Shown here in pieces: positions 52,856 through 61,701 of a stretch of DNA of 64,000 bases; positions within the stretch are counted from its first letter, which is position 1, and each line of letters opens with the position of its first letter. Below the pieces are notes generated by a model. It saw only the letters and a program-made list of their open reading frames with translations, was not told the DNA's origin and made no database searches. The translations under genes were made by a program, and so were the position numbers. The DNA comes from an uncultured Eubacteriales bacterium (GTDB taxonomy: Bacteria; Bacillota; Clostridia; Oscillospirales; Acutalibacteraceae): NCBI GenBank assembly GCA_951801675.1, contig CATONX010000001.1, forward strand, positions 124,001 through 188,000, in the 5' to 3' direction.

Positions 52856-54049
52856 TTACGCCTCAAAGTCCGCAAAGCACTTGCCCAGAAGCTCCATTCC
52901 CTTGACCATCTGCTCATCGGTGGGCGTGGAGAAGTTCAGCCGCACCGCGTTGCACGGCTGGCTTTCGTCGGTCAAAAAGGCGTTGCCGGGAACAACCGCC
53001 ACCTTGTACTGCTCCACCGCCCGCTTTGCAAAGACGGGCATGTCGATGGAGTCGGGCAGCTGGCACCATAAGAACAAACCGCCCTGGGGCCGCACGAAGC
53101 GGATCGAGTCGGGCAGATGCCGCTCCATCAGCTCAATCATCAGGTTGCACTTTCCCCGGTAAATGCCCCGGTTTCGCTCCAGGTGGGCCTCGAAGCCGCC
53201 GCCTGTCATAAACCGGTCGACTACCATCTGAGCCCAGATGGTGGTATGCACGTCGGACACCTGCTTGCATACGATGATTTTCTGCATAACCTCAGTAGGC
53301 GCAATGGCGTAGCCCACCCGCATGCCAGAGGAAACCACCTTCGAAAAGCTGCCCGCATAAATGACAATCCCGTCTTGATCCATGGACTTGATGTTGGGAA
53401 GCGGCTCGCCGGAGAACCGGACTTCCCCGTAAGGATTGTCCTCCAGGATCATCACGCCGTACTGCTTGGCAAGGGCGTACACCGCCTTGCGTTTCTCCAG
53501 GGACATGGTCACCCCCGAGGGATTCTGGAAGTTTGGAATCACATAAAGGAACTTGGCCTTTTTCTCTTCCTTGAGGGCCGTTTCCAGCGCTTCCAGGTTG
53601 ATGCCGTCGTTGTCCACCGGGATGCCTCTGAGGTTTACCCCGTAGGAACGGAAGGCGTTGAGGGAGCCGATGAAGCTGGGCGCCTCGCAGAGAATGGTGT
53701 CCCCTTCGTTGCACAAGGACTTGGTGGTCAGCTCCATCACCTGCTGAGCGCCGGTGGTGATGATCAGCTCGTCAAAATCCTTGACGCTGTCGTACTTTTC
53801 CGCCATATACTTCTTCAGCGTATTGCGCAGCGGCGTATACCCTTCGGTGATGCTGTACTGAAGGGCTTCGATGGGATGATGCTCAAAAATATCGGCGGAA
53901 ATGGTCCGGATGGCTTCCACCGGGAAGGCCTCCGGCGCGGGATTTCCGGCCGCGAAGGAAATCACCTCTGGATCGGAGGTGAACTTAAGGATTTCACGGA
54001 TGGCCGACGGCTGCAGCGCCATCACCCGGTCAGCAAAGGAATACGTCAT
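52856..54049 (-). CDS. PLP-dependent class I/II aminotransferase
   Basis: 397 residues. It resembles the aminotransferase half of MocR regulators and 2-aminoadipate/aromatic aminotransferases ([14 protein letters not shown] near the N-terminus, [11 protein letters not shown], and EDNPYGE). The PLP Lys is in the SFSK motif (about 235-238), and MRVGY follows. There is no helix-turn-helix domain. The substrate cannot be told; its place directly before trpS would fit aromatic or branched-chain amino acids, which is an inference. The ATG has GGAGAGG upstream. Confidence 0.92.
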   Translation of the reverse strand: MTYSFADRVMALQPSAIREILKFTSDPEVISFAAGNPAPEAFPVEAIRTISADIFEHHPIEALQYSITEGYTPLRNTLKKYMAEKYDSVKDFDELIITTGAQQVMELTTKSLCNEGDTILCEAPSFIGSLNAFRSYGVNLRGIPVDNDGINLEALETALKEEKKAKFLYVIPNFQNPSGVTMSLEKRKAVYALAKQYGVMILEDNPYGEVRFSGEPLPNIKSMDQDGIVIYAGSFSKVVSSGMRVGYAIAPTEVMQKIIVCKQVSDVHTTIWAQMVVDRFMTGGGFEAHLERNRGIYRGKCNLMIELMERHLPDSIRFVRPQGGLFLWCQLPDSIDMPVFAKRAVEQYKVAVVPGNAFLTDESQPCNAVRLNFSTPTDEQMVKGMELLGKCFADFEA

Positions 54050-54164
54050 AATGATTCGCCTCTCCTATCAATTTGTTCCTTATTTTATCACAACTGCCTG
54101 CCAAAGCAAAGCGTTTTTCGTGCCCGCCTCCCCTTTTCGGGAAAAGAATGCTATAATAAAGCGT

Positions 54165-54195
54165 AAGCGCCCCGCGCCGGGCCGCTTTTTTTATT
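54165..54195 (+). terminator. short terminator-like hairpin before the AEC transporter
   Basis: AAGCG and CCCG pair with CGGG and CGCTT (54165-54187), then seven T. A TATAAT at 54152-54157 stands just upstream. The hairpin would end any transcript begun there before the gene at 54230, so either that box is not a promoter or this is an attenuator. Confidence 0.5.
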
Positions 54196-54229
54196 CATTA
54201 AAAACCCAAAAAAGGACGGGCTGCCTCTT

Positions 54230-55168
54230 ATGGAAAACCTCATCGTATCCGCGAGCGTCGTGCTGCCGCTCTTTTTCATGATTGCGCTGGGCTACTTTGT
54301 CAAACGCATCCGCATGGTGGACGATCCTTCCCTCAAGGTGATGAATAACCTCACCTTTCGTGTGTTCCTGCCGGTCGTGCTCTTTTATAACATCTATAAG
54401 ACCGACGTGAGCACCGCCTTGAATTATAAGCTCATGGCCTTTGCCGCCGTCAGCGTGACGGTTTCCTTTCTGGTTCTTCTTCTCCTCATCCCCCGCATCG
54501 AGAAGGCAAACCCCCGCCGGGGCGTGCTCATCCAGGGCATCTTCCGCAGTAACTTCATCATCTTCGGCCTGCCGGTCACCGAATCCCTTTTCGGCCCCGG
54601 CGCCGCAGGAACCGCTTCTCTCCTCATCGCCGTCATCATCCCTTTGTTCAACGCCCTCTCGGTGGTGGCGCTGGAGCTCTTCCGCGGCGGCAAAATGAAC
54701 CCGAAGAAGATTCTCAAGGGCATTGTGACAAACCCCCTGATTATCGCCTCCGCCCTGGGGGTGCTCGCCATGGTCACCGGCTTTCGGTTCCCCGCGATGC
54801 TCGAAGAAGTGGTGGCGGACGTGGGCGGCATCGCCACCCCCTTGGCCCTCGTAATCCTGGGCGCGTCCTTCTCTTTTTCCGCCGTCAAAGGCCATAGAAA
54901 ACAGCTTCTGCTGGGCCTGGGGGGCCGGTTGGTGCTGATGCCCACCATCTTTCTGCCCATCGGCATCGCTCTGGGCTTTCGCGGGCCGGAACTGGCGGTA
55001 CTCATCGCTATGTTCGCTTCGCCTACCGCCGTCTCCTCCTTTACCATGGCCCAGCAGATGGACGGGGACGCGGAGCTGGCCGGGCAATTGGTGGTGTTCG
55101 GCTCGCTTTTCGCTATCCTGACCATCTTTTTGTGGGTGTTTTCGTTCAAACAGCTGGGCCTTTTGTAA
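54230..55168 (+). CDS. AEC-family transporter (auxin efflux carrier superfamily)
   Basis: 312 residues with about ten hydrophobic segments in two halves separated by the loop around 150-160 (LFRGGKMNPKK). Family hallmarks are the N-terminal IALGYFVKRIRM and the LPVVLFYNIYKT stretch, and the C-terminal ASPTAVSSFTMAQQMDGDAELAGQL. Bacterial members move malate or other organic acids; the substrate here is unknown. The ATG lies 17 bases downstream of the T-run, and its ribosome-binding site is weak (GGACGGG). Confidence 0.9.
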   Translation: MENLIVSASVVLPLFFMIALGYFVKRIRMVDDPSLKVMNNLTFRVFLPVVLFYNIYKTDVSTALNYKLMAFAAVSVTVSFLVLLLLIPRIEKANPRRGVLIQGIFRSNFIIFGLPVTESLFGPGAAGTASLLIAVIIPLFNALSVVALELFRGGKMNPKKILKGIVTNPLIIASALGVLAMVTGFRFPAMLEEVVADVGGIATPLALVILGASFSFSAVKGHRKQLLLGLGGRLVLMPTIFLPIGIALGFRGPELAVLIAMFASPTAVSSFTMAQQMDGDAELAGQLVVFGSLFAILTIFLWVFSFKQLGLL

Positions 55169-55175
55169 ATACACT

Positions 55176-55204
55176 TTGACAAGTCCCGTCGAATGGGATA
55201 GAAT
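55176..55204 (+). promoter_or_regulatory. promoter of the thiC leader
   Basis: TTGACA (55176-55181), 17 bases, TAGAAT (55199-55204). Transcription would begin about 15 bases before the TPP aptamer. Confidence 0.85.
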
Positions 55205-55221
55205 AAAAGTACAATAAGGAA

Positions 55222-55303
55222 AACCGGGGAGCGTACCGCTGAGATTGGAGCAATCCTAAACCCGTTAAACCTGATACGGATAATGCCGTCGTAGGGAGTT
55301 GCT
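55222..55303 (+). promoter_or_regulatory. TPP riboswitch (THI element)
   Basis: The conserved parts are all present: GGGGAGC and GCTGAGA near 55227-55244, ACCCGTTAAACCTGAT at 55260-55275, then GGATAATGCC and GTAGGGA near 55278-55297. It senses thiamine pyrophosphate and should switch off thiC, the pyrimidine-branch gene of thiamine synthesis, through the terminator that follows. Confidence 0.95.
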
Positions 55304-55323
55304 AAAGCCATACCAAAGCGTAT

Positions 55324-55362
55324 GCGGCCGTATCCATTGCAGGGTACGGCCGCTTTTGTTTT
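55324..55362 (+). terminator. riboswitch-controlled terminator
   Basis: GCGGCCGTA paired with TACGGCCGC, followed by TTTTGTTTT, between the TPP aptamer and the thiC start. It is the probable expression platform. Confidence 0.85.
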
Positions 55363-55415
55363 CCGGCCAAAAAGAATACCCCGCCCAAAGCGGGAAGGCA
55401 AATAGGAGGAGCCAA

Positions 55416-56717
55416 ATGAACTATACCACGCAAATGGACGCGGCCCGCAAAGGAATCGTCACCAAGGAACTGCAGGCGGTGGCCGAAAAGGAGCATATGG
55501 CAGTCGAGAAACTCATGGAGCTGGTGGCCAGCGGCAAAGTCGCCATCCCGGCCAACAAAAACCATACCTGCCTTGACCCCAACGGCATCGGCAACGCCCT
55601 GAAAACCAAGATCAACGTAAACTTGGGCACCTCGAAGGACTGCCTGAACATGGACGCGGAGATTGAGAAGGTCCATGCTGCCGAGGCCATGGGCGCCGAA
55701 GCCATTATGGATTTGAGCTCCTTCGGAGACACCCGCACCTTCCGCCGCAAGCTTACCGCCGAGTGCAAGGCCACCCTGGGCACCGTGCCCATCTACGACG
55801 CCATTGTCTATTACAATAAGCCGTTAAACGAAATTACTTCCCAGGAATGGCTGGACGTGGCCCGTATGCACGCCGAGGACGGGGTGGACTTCATGACCAT
55901 CCACTGCGGTATCAACAAAAGCACCGCCGCGCGCTTCCAGAAGGCCGGCCGCCTGACCAACATCGTCTCCCGCGGCGGCTCCCTCATCTTCTCCTGGATG
56001 GCCATGACCGGCAACGAGAACCCCTTCTACGAGCATTTTGATGAGCTTTTGGACATCTGCCGCGAGCACGACGTGACCCTGAGCCTGGGCGACGCCTGCC
56101 GTCCCGGCTGCATTGAGGACGCAAGCGACATCTGCCAGCTCGAGGAGCTGATGGTGCTCGGCGAGCTGACCCAGCGCGCCTGGGATAAGGACGTGCAGGT
56201 CATCATCGAAGGCCCCGGCCACATGCCCCTTGACCAGATTGAGGCGAACGTGCGCATTCAGCAGAGCGTCTGCAAGGGCGCGCCCTTCTATGTGCTCGGC
56301 CCGCTGGTGACCGATGTGGCCCCCGGCTATGACCATATTACCTCCGCCATCGGCGGCGCCATCGCCGCCACCTACGGCGTGTCGTTTTTGTGCTACGTCA
56401 CTCCCGCCGAGCACCTGCGCCTGCCTACCCTGGAGGACATGAAGGAGGGCATCATCGCCGCGAAAATCGCCGCCCACGCGGCGGACATTGCCAAAGGCAT
56501 CCCCGGTGCGAAGGACTGGGACAAGGCCATGAGCACCGCGAGAAAGGAGCTCGACTGGGAGAAGATGTTCCAGCTTGCCATCGACCCCGAGAAGGCCCGC
56601 CGCTACCGGGAGGAATCCACCCCCGAACACGCGGACACCTGCACCATGTGCGGCAAAATGTGCGCAGTGCGCAATATGAATAAGATTTTGAACGGCGAGT
56701 TTGTAGACGTGATTTAA
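55416..56717 (+). CDS. thiC: phosphomethylpyrimidine synthase
   Basis: 433 residues, the short form without the N-terminal extension. This radical SAM enzyme rearranges aminoimidazole ribotide to HMP phosphate. The C-terminal iron-sulphur motif [13 protein letters not shown] (C-x2-C-x4-C) is complete, and NLGTSKD, SRGGSL and [10 protein letters not shown] are diagnostic. The ATG at 55416 follows AGGAGGA; the frame opens earlier within the riboswitch region, which is not coding. Single-gene unit. Confidence 0.97.
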   Translation: MNYTTQMDAARKGIVTKELQAVAEKEHMAVEKLMELVASGKVAIPANKNHTCLDPNGIGNALKTKINVNLGTSKDCLNMDAEIEKVHAAEAMGAEAIMDLSSFGDTRTFRRKLTAECKATLGTVPIYDAIVYYNKPLNEITSQEWLDVARMHAEDGVDFMTIHCGINKSTAARFQKAGRLTNIVSRGGSLIFSWMAMTGNENPFYEHFDELLDICREHDVTLSLGDACRPGCIEDASDICQLEELMVLGELTQRAWDKDVQVIIEGPGHMPLDQIEANVRIQQSVCKGAPFYVLGPLVTDVAPGYDHITSAIGGAIAATYGVSFLCYVTPAEHLRLPTLEDMKEGIIAAKIAAHAADIAKGIPGAKDWDKAMSTARKELDWEKMFQLAIDPEKARRYREESTPEHADTCTMCGKMCAVRNMNKILNGEFVDVI

Positions 56718-56730
56718 AGGAACGGATAGG

Positions 56731-56766
56731 AAGGCGGCGGGGGAAGCCTCCCCCGCCGCCTTTTTG
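56731..56766 (+). terminator. terminator after thiC
   Basis: AGGCGGCGGGGG paired with CCCCCGCCGCCT, then TTTTT. Confidence 0.92.
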
Positions 56767-56806
56767 CGCCTGGGCCGGCAAATAGGATGGCCGGCGCCGT
56801 AAATTC

Positions 56807-57040
56807 ATTTCAACCCACACTCCCTCTCGCGAGGGGTGACACCGATGTAGCGCCGACTTTTTCTACAAGCTGTGATTTCAATCCGCGCCCCATGCGGGGC
56901 GACCTTCCCATTCCTGTATAACATGCCCCGTGGTATGGTTTAAACCCTTGCTTCCCGTAGGGGAAGCGGTCCGCCGTAATCAAGTCGTCACCGGTCAGCG
57001 CCTTATTTCAATCCGCGCGCCCGGTATCCAGGCGCGGCAT
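56807..57040 (-). CRISPR. degenerate CRISPR type I-C-like array, four repeats
   Basis: Four repeats at 56807-56840, 56875-56903, 56938-56971 and 57005-57038 share the start ATTTCAATCC or near variants (ATTTCAACCC, GTTTAAACCC), each followed by a short inverted repeat and GAC or similar. The unique stretches between them are 34, 34 and 33 bases, the normal type I-C spacer size. Reversed, the repeats read GTCGC...GGATTGAAAT, the I-C pattern, so transcription would be leftward. The stems differ in sequence from repeat to repeat but each stays self-complementary. No cas gene is in the window. Confidence 0.65.
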
Positions 57041-57184
57041 AGCCTTCGGCCCTGCGCTTGGGTTGATAGATTGCCTTGCCCTGTGACCGCCTGCACGTGA
57101 AATATTTTCACGTGCAGGCGGTTCTTTTAGCCCAGCAGAAGGGCGGCTGGGCCCAGCTCGGCGGAGCTAAAGCGCCCGCTATGC

Positions 57185-57290
57185 TCATTCGTCTCCTTGG
57201 GCTTCCTTGACGTTCTCGATGGCCACCCGAACCGCCTCCATGACAAAGGCCAAGGGCTTCCCCTTTCTACTATGCGTATTCATTGAGGCG
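57185..57290 (-). pseudogene. degenerate fragment related to the gene at 57472
   Basis: The minus-strand frame ending at 57185 closes with KGKPLAFVMEAVRVAIENVK, which resembles GKDCTFSAFVVEAVRAALQV of the intact gene at 57472. Nothing upstream in that frame resembles a gene. It looks like a decayed second copy in opposite orientation. Confidence 0.4.
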
Positions 57291-57437
57291 GTGCTTAGCG
57301 GTCCCTTTAGCCCACCACAAGGGTGCCCAGCCCCGTCCGACAGGGAAAAGCAGCCCGATCGCGTCCGTGACCAACGCCTTCTTACCAACCCATATGTAAG
57401 ACAAACGTAACACATACAAAGATGGAAATCTTTATTA

Positions 57438-57463
57438 CAATTGTATCATATCTGTACAACAGG
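57438..57463. promoter_or_regulatory. inverted-repeat operator candidate
   Basis: TTACAATTGTA and TTGTA-9 bases-TACAA overlap just before the RHH-like gene. Ribbon-helix-helix proteins commonly bind such short palindromes to repress their own gene. Confidence 0.35.
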
Positions 57464-57471
57464 GTGATACC

Positions 57472-57663
57472 ATGAAACGCTTCCAAATTCCCTCTATACC
57501 AGCCACCACCAGCAAAAGCATCCGCTTCCCCAACGACCTGGTCGAACAGGTGGAGCAGGCCATCCAAGGGAAGGACTGCACCTTTTCCGCTTTCGTGGTG
57601 GAAGCCGTCCGCGCCGCCCTCCAGGTGGAGGAGGCCCGCCGGGAGGAAAGCCATGCATTATAA
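57472..57663 (+). CDS. small RHH-like (YlcI/YnfO-type) protein
   Basis: 63 residues. TSKSIRFPNDLVEQVEQAI followed by TFSAFVVEAVRAAL is the strand-helix-helix pattern of short ribbon-helix-helix DNA-binding proteins. The ribosome-binding site is weak (AGGGTG). It overlaps the following SLOG gene by 11 bases and so forms an operon with it, with a probable palindromic operator just upstream. A damaged relative lies nearby on the other strand. Confidence 0.7.
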   Translation: MKRFQIPSIPATTSKSIRFPNDLVEQVEQAIQGKDCTFSAFVVEAVRAALQVEEARREESHAL

Positions 57664-58129
57664 AACCTGCTGCTTCACTGGCCACCGCCGTCTGCCGCCC
57701 GAGGAAATCCCCGCCCTGCGCAAGCGGCTCGAGGAGGAAATCCGCCGCCTTTATCACGAGAATTTCCACTATTTTGCCGCCGGCGGCGCCCTTGGCTTCG
57801 ATACCCTGGCCGCTCTCGCCGTCCTTTCCCTGCGAAAGGAACTGCCCGGCCTTCGCCTGATTCTCGTCCTCCCCTGCCTGGACCAGACCCGCGGCTGGCC
57901 CCCGGAGGACATAGACCTCTACGACTTCATCAAGCGCCGGGCGGATAAGGTGGTCTATACCGGCCAATGGTATTCCCCCGGCTGCATGCACCGGCGCAAC
58001 CGCACCCTGGTGGAAGGGAGCGATTGCTGTCTGAGCTACCTTACCCGCAGAACCGGCGGCACCTTTTATACCGTCGAATACTGCCGCAAAAAGGGCGTTC
58101 CCGTTATCCATTTAGAAGCGGAGCTATGA
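57653..58129 (+). CDS. SLOG-domain protein of the DUF1273 (YpsA-like) type
   Basis: 158 residues. CCFTGHRRL at the start, AAGGALGFDTLAALAV in the middle and TRRTGGTFYTVEYC near the end are the nucleotide-binding elements of the SLOG/Rossmann superfamily; LPCLDQTRGW is also conserved. Relatives bind nucleotides or cleave nucleotide derivatives, and related SLOG proteins act in defence or stress signalling. GGGAGG lies before the ATG at 57653. The stop codon is inside the terminator stem. Confidence 0.85.
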   Translation: MHYKTCCFTGHRRLPPEEIPALRKRLEEEIRRLYHENFHYFAAGGALGFDTLAALAVLSLRKELPGLRLILVLPCLDQTRGWPPEDIDLYDFIKRRADKVVYTGQWYSPGCMHRRNRTLVEGSDCCLSYLTRRTGGTFYTVEYCRKKGVPVIHLEAEL

Positions 58130-58158
58130 ACCAAGTTCATAGCTCCGCTTCTTTCTGC
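58114..58158 (+). terminator. terminator of the RHH-SLOG operon
   Basis: AGAAGCGGAGCTATGAAC pairs perfectly with its complement around a 3-base loop; TTTCTGC follows. The upstream arm includes the stop codon of the SLOG gene. Confidence 0.85.
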
Positions 58159-58251
58159 AAAAAAGCAGTTAGAAATGGTGAAAAACACGACATAATAGCC
58201 GAAAAGTATTTACAGGTATTGATATTGTGAGTACAATTCACATAACGGAAG

Positions 58252-59256
58252 TCAAACCACATACCACACCCGATTTCCCGGGAAATACCGGCGCAGGAGG
58301 GAAAGGACCGTCTTGCCCGCTTCTTCCCGTACCGCGGTCTGGTACGCGTATTTTCCCTTGCCCCGCCCGGTCATGAGCCCTGAGTCGAACAGGTCCGGGG
58401 CGTTTGGGAAGGCTTCCTGGTTGATGGCCCGGTGGACGTAGCTGTAGGTCATGAAAATTACCTCGAAAAAGGCGGTTTTCTTCACCTCGTCGCTCAGTGT
58501 GTCCGCCAGTTGTTCGAACATTTCCCGATACAAAGTCTCCCAGCCTTCCACCAGCATCACCGGTGCCACCAGGATTCCCACCGGGTATCCCGCCGCCTTG
58601 AGCTTGTTTAAGGCCGCCGCCCGGCCCGAGAGGGGAGAGGTCCCCAGCTCCACCCGGCGGATGAGGACGGAAGGGTTCACGCTCATGCGAACCGTCACCC
58701 GGCCCCCGTGGTTGAGTCCCAGAATGCCGTCCACCATGTCGAACTTGGTCGGAAAGGTCAGAAACCCCTGCTTGGCTCTCTGGAACCCCTCGATGGTAAA
58801 GGGCAGGTTGCCGGTAATGGTGTTTTCTAGGACTAGGTCGGAATTGCTGCCGATTTCAAAGGTCAGAGGCCGGTCGGCCCGGTCGGCGGCTTTGATAAGC
58901 CGGTCGAGCATCTGCTCGCGGTTGACGAACACCCGCAGATAGGCGCACTTGTTGTAATGGCACACCAGATAGCAGTATAAACACATGGCTGTGCACCCCG
59001 ACGAGGTGTAGGGCACCAGATAATCGGAGGTCTTGTGGTTTTCCACATACCGGTGGGTCTTGCGGATGCCGAGAATGAGCGCCCGTTTCATTTTTGGAAA
59101 GGCCGTGTTGGGCTGCCGGCGCATTTCGGGGATGTTGTTGTGGTTCTCGATGGGGATGCAGGGAATACCTGATTGCTGGTAACGATCGTAAAGTTCCCGG
59201 CCCAGCGGGTAGGAAAGAGCCGCTTCTTCGTAATAGACGGCGTTGGGGGAAAACAC
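58252..59256 (-). CDS. splB: spore photoproduct lyase-like radical SAM protein
   Basis: 334 residues. SplB repairs the spore-specific thymine dimer with a 4Fe-4S cluster and SAM. The cluster motif is C-x3-C-x2-C in SGCTAMCLYCYLV (about 88-96), preceded by YTSS and followed by KCAYLRVFVN, as in SPL proteins. The C-terminal Tyr-rich region (FMTYSYVHRA) is also typical. The start is a GTG at 59256, nine bases after AAGGAGG and one base after the stop of the transporter gene. Its presence suggests a spore-former. Confidence 0.88.
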   Translation of the reverse strand: MFSPNAVYYEEAALSYPLGRELYDRYQQSGIPCIPIENHNNIPEMRRQPNTAFPKMKRALILGIRKTHRYVENHKTSDYLVPYTSSGCTAMCLYCYLVCHYNKCAYLRVFVNREQMLDRLIKAADRADRPLTFEIGSNSDLVLENTITGNLPFTIEGFQRAKQGFLTFPTKFDMVDGILGLNHGGRVTVRMSVNPSVLIRRVELGTSPLSGRAAALNKLKAAGYPVGILVAPVMLVEGWETLYREMFEQLADTLSDEVKKTAFFEVIFMTYSYVHRAINQEAFPNAPDLFDSGLMTGRGKGKYAYQTAVREEAGKTVLSLLRRYFPGNRVWYVV

Positions 59257-59257
59257 G

Positions 59258-60763
59258 TCAGGTTTCCTCCTTGTCCACGGCGGAAAGAGATTTGCCCTTG
59301 GCCTGCTGCAAACCGATACCGGTTGCCAGGGCCAGCGCTACCGACAGCCACCCGCCGATGATTAGATATTGGTAATCAAAGCCCATATAGGGCGTTACAA
59401 TATTGGATATGACAAAGGAAATCCCGATGAGGATAAAGATGGCGGGGCAGAAATAGCGGATCATCACGTCCCACCACCGGCCGAATTTTGGTTTTGCGTA
59501 AAGGTTCAGGTGCTCGCGAATGGGCGCCGTGCCGAACATCCATCCCACCGCGATGCATTCGGCGATGCCGATGAGCAGAAGCAGGAAGTTATTGATATGG
59601 TGGTCGATGATGTCCAGCCAGTAAAGGCCCGCGCCGCTGGTAAAGAAGAGGGAAATGATCCCGCCCACCAGGCACACGCCGATCAGGGTGCGCTTGGGGC
59701 TGAAGCCGAACTTGTCTGTCAGCGAATGGGTCACCGTTTCCACCATGCTGAAGGCCGAGTCGATGCCCAGGGTCAGCAGCATCAGGAAAAAACACAGCGA
59801 AAACAGGATCGTCACCACCTGCCCGCCCGGAAAAGCGGCGATGGCCTGTGGATAGGTCACAAAGACCAGCATGATTCCCTGGTATTCCATGTCCCCGATG
59901 GGCGTGCCGGTGATGGTGGAAAGATAGCCCAGGGTGGTAAAGATCACAAAGCCGGAAAAGAAGCTGATGGCCGCGTCGCCGCCGCCGATGATGAGCGCGT
60001 CGCCGATGAGGTTGCTTTTCTTTCCCAAAAAGCTTCCATATACGATCATGACCGACATGAGGATGCTCATGCTCACAAAGACCTGCCCGTAGGCAGCCGC
60101 CCAAAGGTTTACGTCCCAGAGCTTGTTCCAGTCGGGGGTAATGTAGTAGCGGATGCCGTCCATGGCGCCCGGCAGGGTCAGGCCGTGGATGAGAAGGGCC
60201 GCCAGCAAAATCAGGGGCGTAATGACCGTGATTTTCGCGATCAGCCCCACGGTTTTGATTCCCTTTCGCAGGCAGAACCACACAATCACCCACAGCACCG
60301 CTACCAGCAGGCATAGCAGGGGGTTAAAGGACCCAAGCTCGCCGGGAGAATCGGTCTGCTGTAACACGTTGTTCGTAAAATAATCCACGTCTCCCAGCCA
60401 TTTCAGGGAGAAGGAATTGACGAAAAAATCAGACGCCCAACCCAGAATGACCATATAGTAGGTCACTACGATAAAGCTCGCGATTACGCCCAGCCAGCCG
60501 ATCCATTCAAAGCGCTTGTTCATCCGGCCCATAGCCGAGGGCGCCGCTGCCTGAAACTTACGGCCGATGGCCAGTTCCAAAGTCAGCAGGGGAATGCCCG
60601 CCGTCAGGATGGCCACCAGGTAGGCTACCAGAAAGGTGCCGCCGCCGTTTTGAAACGCCTGGCCGGGAAAGCGCCAGAGATTTCCAAGCCCCACCGCTGA
60701 ACCGATGGCGGCAAAGATAAAGGAACTGCGTGAGTTCCAATGTTCCCGATGATCGTTTTTCAT
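59258..60763 (-). CDS. neurotransmitter:sodium symporter family transporter
   Basis: 501 residues, twelve predicted membrane helices. The first helix has the NSS signature FIFAAIGSAVGLGNLWRFPG with the sodium- and substrate-site residues, and YLVAILTAGIPLLTLELAIGRKF follows. Bacterial relatives import amino acids with sodium. The ATG at 60763 follows AGGCGGGG; a TTG eight codons earlier lacks a site. It is translationally linked to the SplB-like gene, an unusual pairing. Confidence 0.92.
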   Translation of the reverse strand: MKNDHREHWNSRSSFIFAAIGSAVGLGNLWRFPGQAFQNGGGTFLVAYLVAILTAGIPLLTLELAIGRKFQAAAPSAMGRMNKRFEWIGWLGVIASFIVVTYYMVILGWASDFFVNSFSLKWLGDVDYFTNNVLQQTDSPGELGSFNPLLCLLVAVLWVIVWFCLRKGIKTVGLIAKITVITPLILLAALLIHGLTLPGAMDGIRYYITPDWNKLWDVNLWAAAYGQVFVSMSILMSVMIVYGSFLGKKSNLIGDALIIGGGDAAISFFSGFVIFTTLGYLSTITGTPIGDMEYQGIMLVFVTYPQAIAAFPGGQVVTILFSLCFFLMLLTLGIDSAFSMVETVTHSLTDKFGFSPKRTLIGVCLVGGIISLFFTSGAGLYWLDIIDHHINNFLLLLIGIAECIAVGWMFGTAPIREHLNLYAKPKFGRWWDVMIRYFCPAIFILIGISFVISNIVTPYMGFDYQYLIIGGWLSVALALATGIGLQQAKGKSLSAVDKEET

Positions 60764-61113
60764 GCCCGTTTTCCCCGCCTTTTTCAAATGGTCTCGAAGA
60801 TAGGAATTCCCCGAACGGGGCGTTTTTATCCGAAACCGGGCAGCTTTGCGGTCTCACGCAAGGGAAGAACCACGGACAGCCGCCATAAGCGAAAAAGGCA
60901 AGCGGCTGCCGGACGGGAAGAGCAAGTGTGTCCGATTAGGACCACGTTCTTTGCAAAAGGGATCAAGCCGGATACACTGGCTTTTTCTGCCGCATTCCTG
61001 CAGCGTTGGGCGCATGTCGCCAGCCGTTTGCCAATGCCCGGAAAGAGGTGCTGTCCTATGATTAGCTACCAACCCTTTTATCAGACGCTCAAAGAAAAGA
61101 ATCTGACGGAGTA
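60764..61113. other. intergenic stretch without a supported gene
   Basis: About 350 bases downstream of the truncated SPFH gene. It contains small hairpins (CCCCGAACGGGG near 60813 and an inverted repeat of GCAGCCGC at 60879-60910). It does not encode the missing C-terminal half of the SPFH protein in any frame I checked. Confidence 0.5.
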
Positions 61114-61701
61114 TTACTTGATTTTCAAACAAGGCTTTTCCTCGATGGCCTTGTTGAACTGATCGGAGAACCCGAAATCGATGATATTGAAGCTGTCCAC
61201 CAGAATATATTTGTCCATGAGCTTGGTGGAAAGCTCATCCTTCATCTGGGCGGAGACCGCCGTGCGCTTGGTAATGAGCTCCTCCGCGGTATACTGGGAG
61301 GTAACCGCCTTGACGCACTCGGCGATAGCCGGGCTGATAATGGTGCTTTCGTAGGCGGTGCCCACGTTTTTCATCAACTGGTCGGCCGCTCCTGCGTCAA
61401 TGCGGTAGTTGACCGCGATGGTGCTGGAGATTTCCTGTAAATCCTTGCTGGCGGAGCTGGCGTCGGTCTCCATCTTGCGCACCCGAACGTCCACATTCTG
61501 CACGTTCTGCACAAAGGGAATCTTAAAGTTGACGCCCTCCTGCAAGGTGCCCGCCTGGATGGCACCAAAGGTGGTCAGAACACCGCGGTGACCCACCGGC
61601 ACCACGGTAAAGCTGGAAAAAACGATGAGCAGAACCAGCAAGGCAGCCACGGCGATGAGGACGATCTTGGCGATCTTCTTTCCGGAAAACGTTGTATTCA
61701 T
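61114..61701 (-). pseudogene. truncated SPFH/prohibitin-family membrane protein
   Basis: 195 residues. One N-terminal membrane helix (about 10-33) precedes the SPFH domain (about 34-190): VVPVGHRGVLTTFGAI, GVNFKIPFVQNVQNVDVR and the late VDSFNIIDFGFSDQFNKAIEEK. The family normally continues after KAIEEK into a long coiled coil (roughly QVAEQ...); here it ends after PCLKIK, so about 80-100 residues are missing. It may still be expressed, as AAGGGGT precedes the ATG at 61701, but the oligomerising helix is lost. Confidence 0.75.

Larger units (their letters stand above)
57041..57471. other. intergenic region beside the CRISPR remnant
   Basis: Contains a perfect 17-bp stem with a TAT-type loop (57086-57122) followed by TCTTTT, a terminator-like hairpin. 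Two related stretches, GCGGTTCTTTTAGCCCAGCA (57118) and GCGGTCCCTTTAGCCCACCA (57298), are probably a decayed direct repeat. A degenerate gene fragment lies between (next entry). Confidence 0.5.

Noticed and set aside
51801..52856. T-box control of trpS
   Set aside because: Only about 30 bases separate trpS from the upstream gene and they contain no leader structure.
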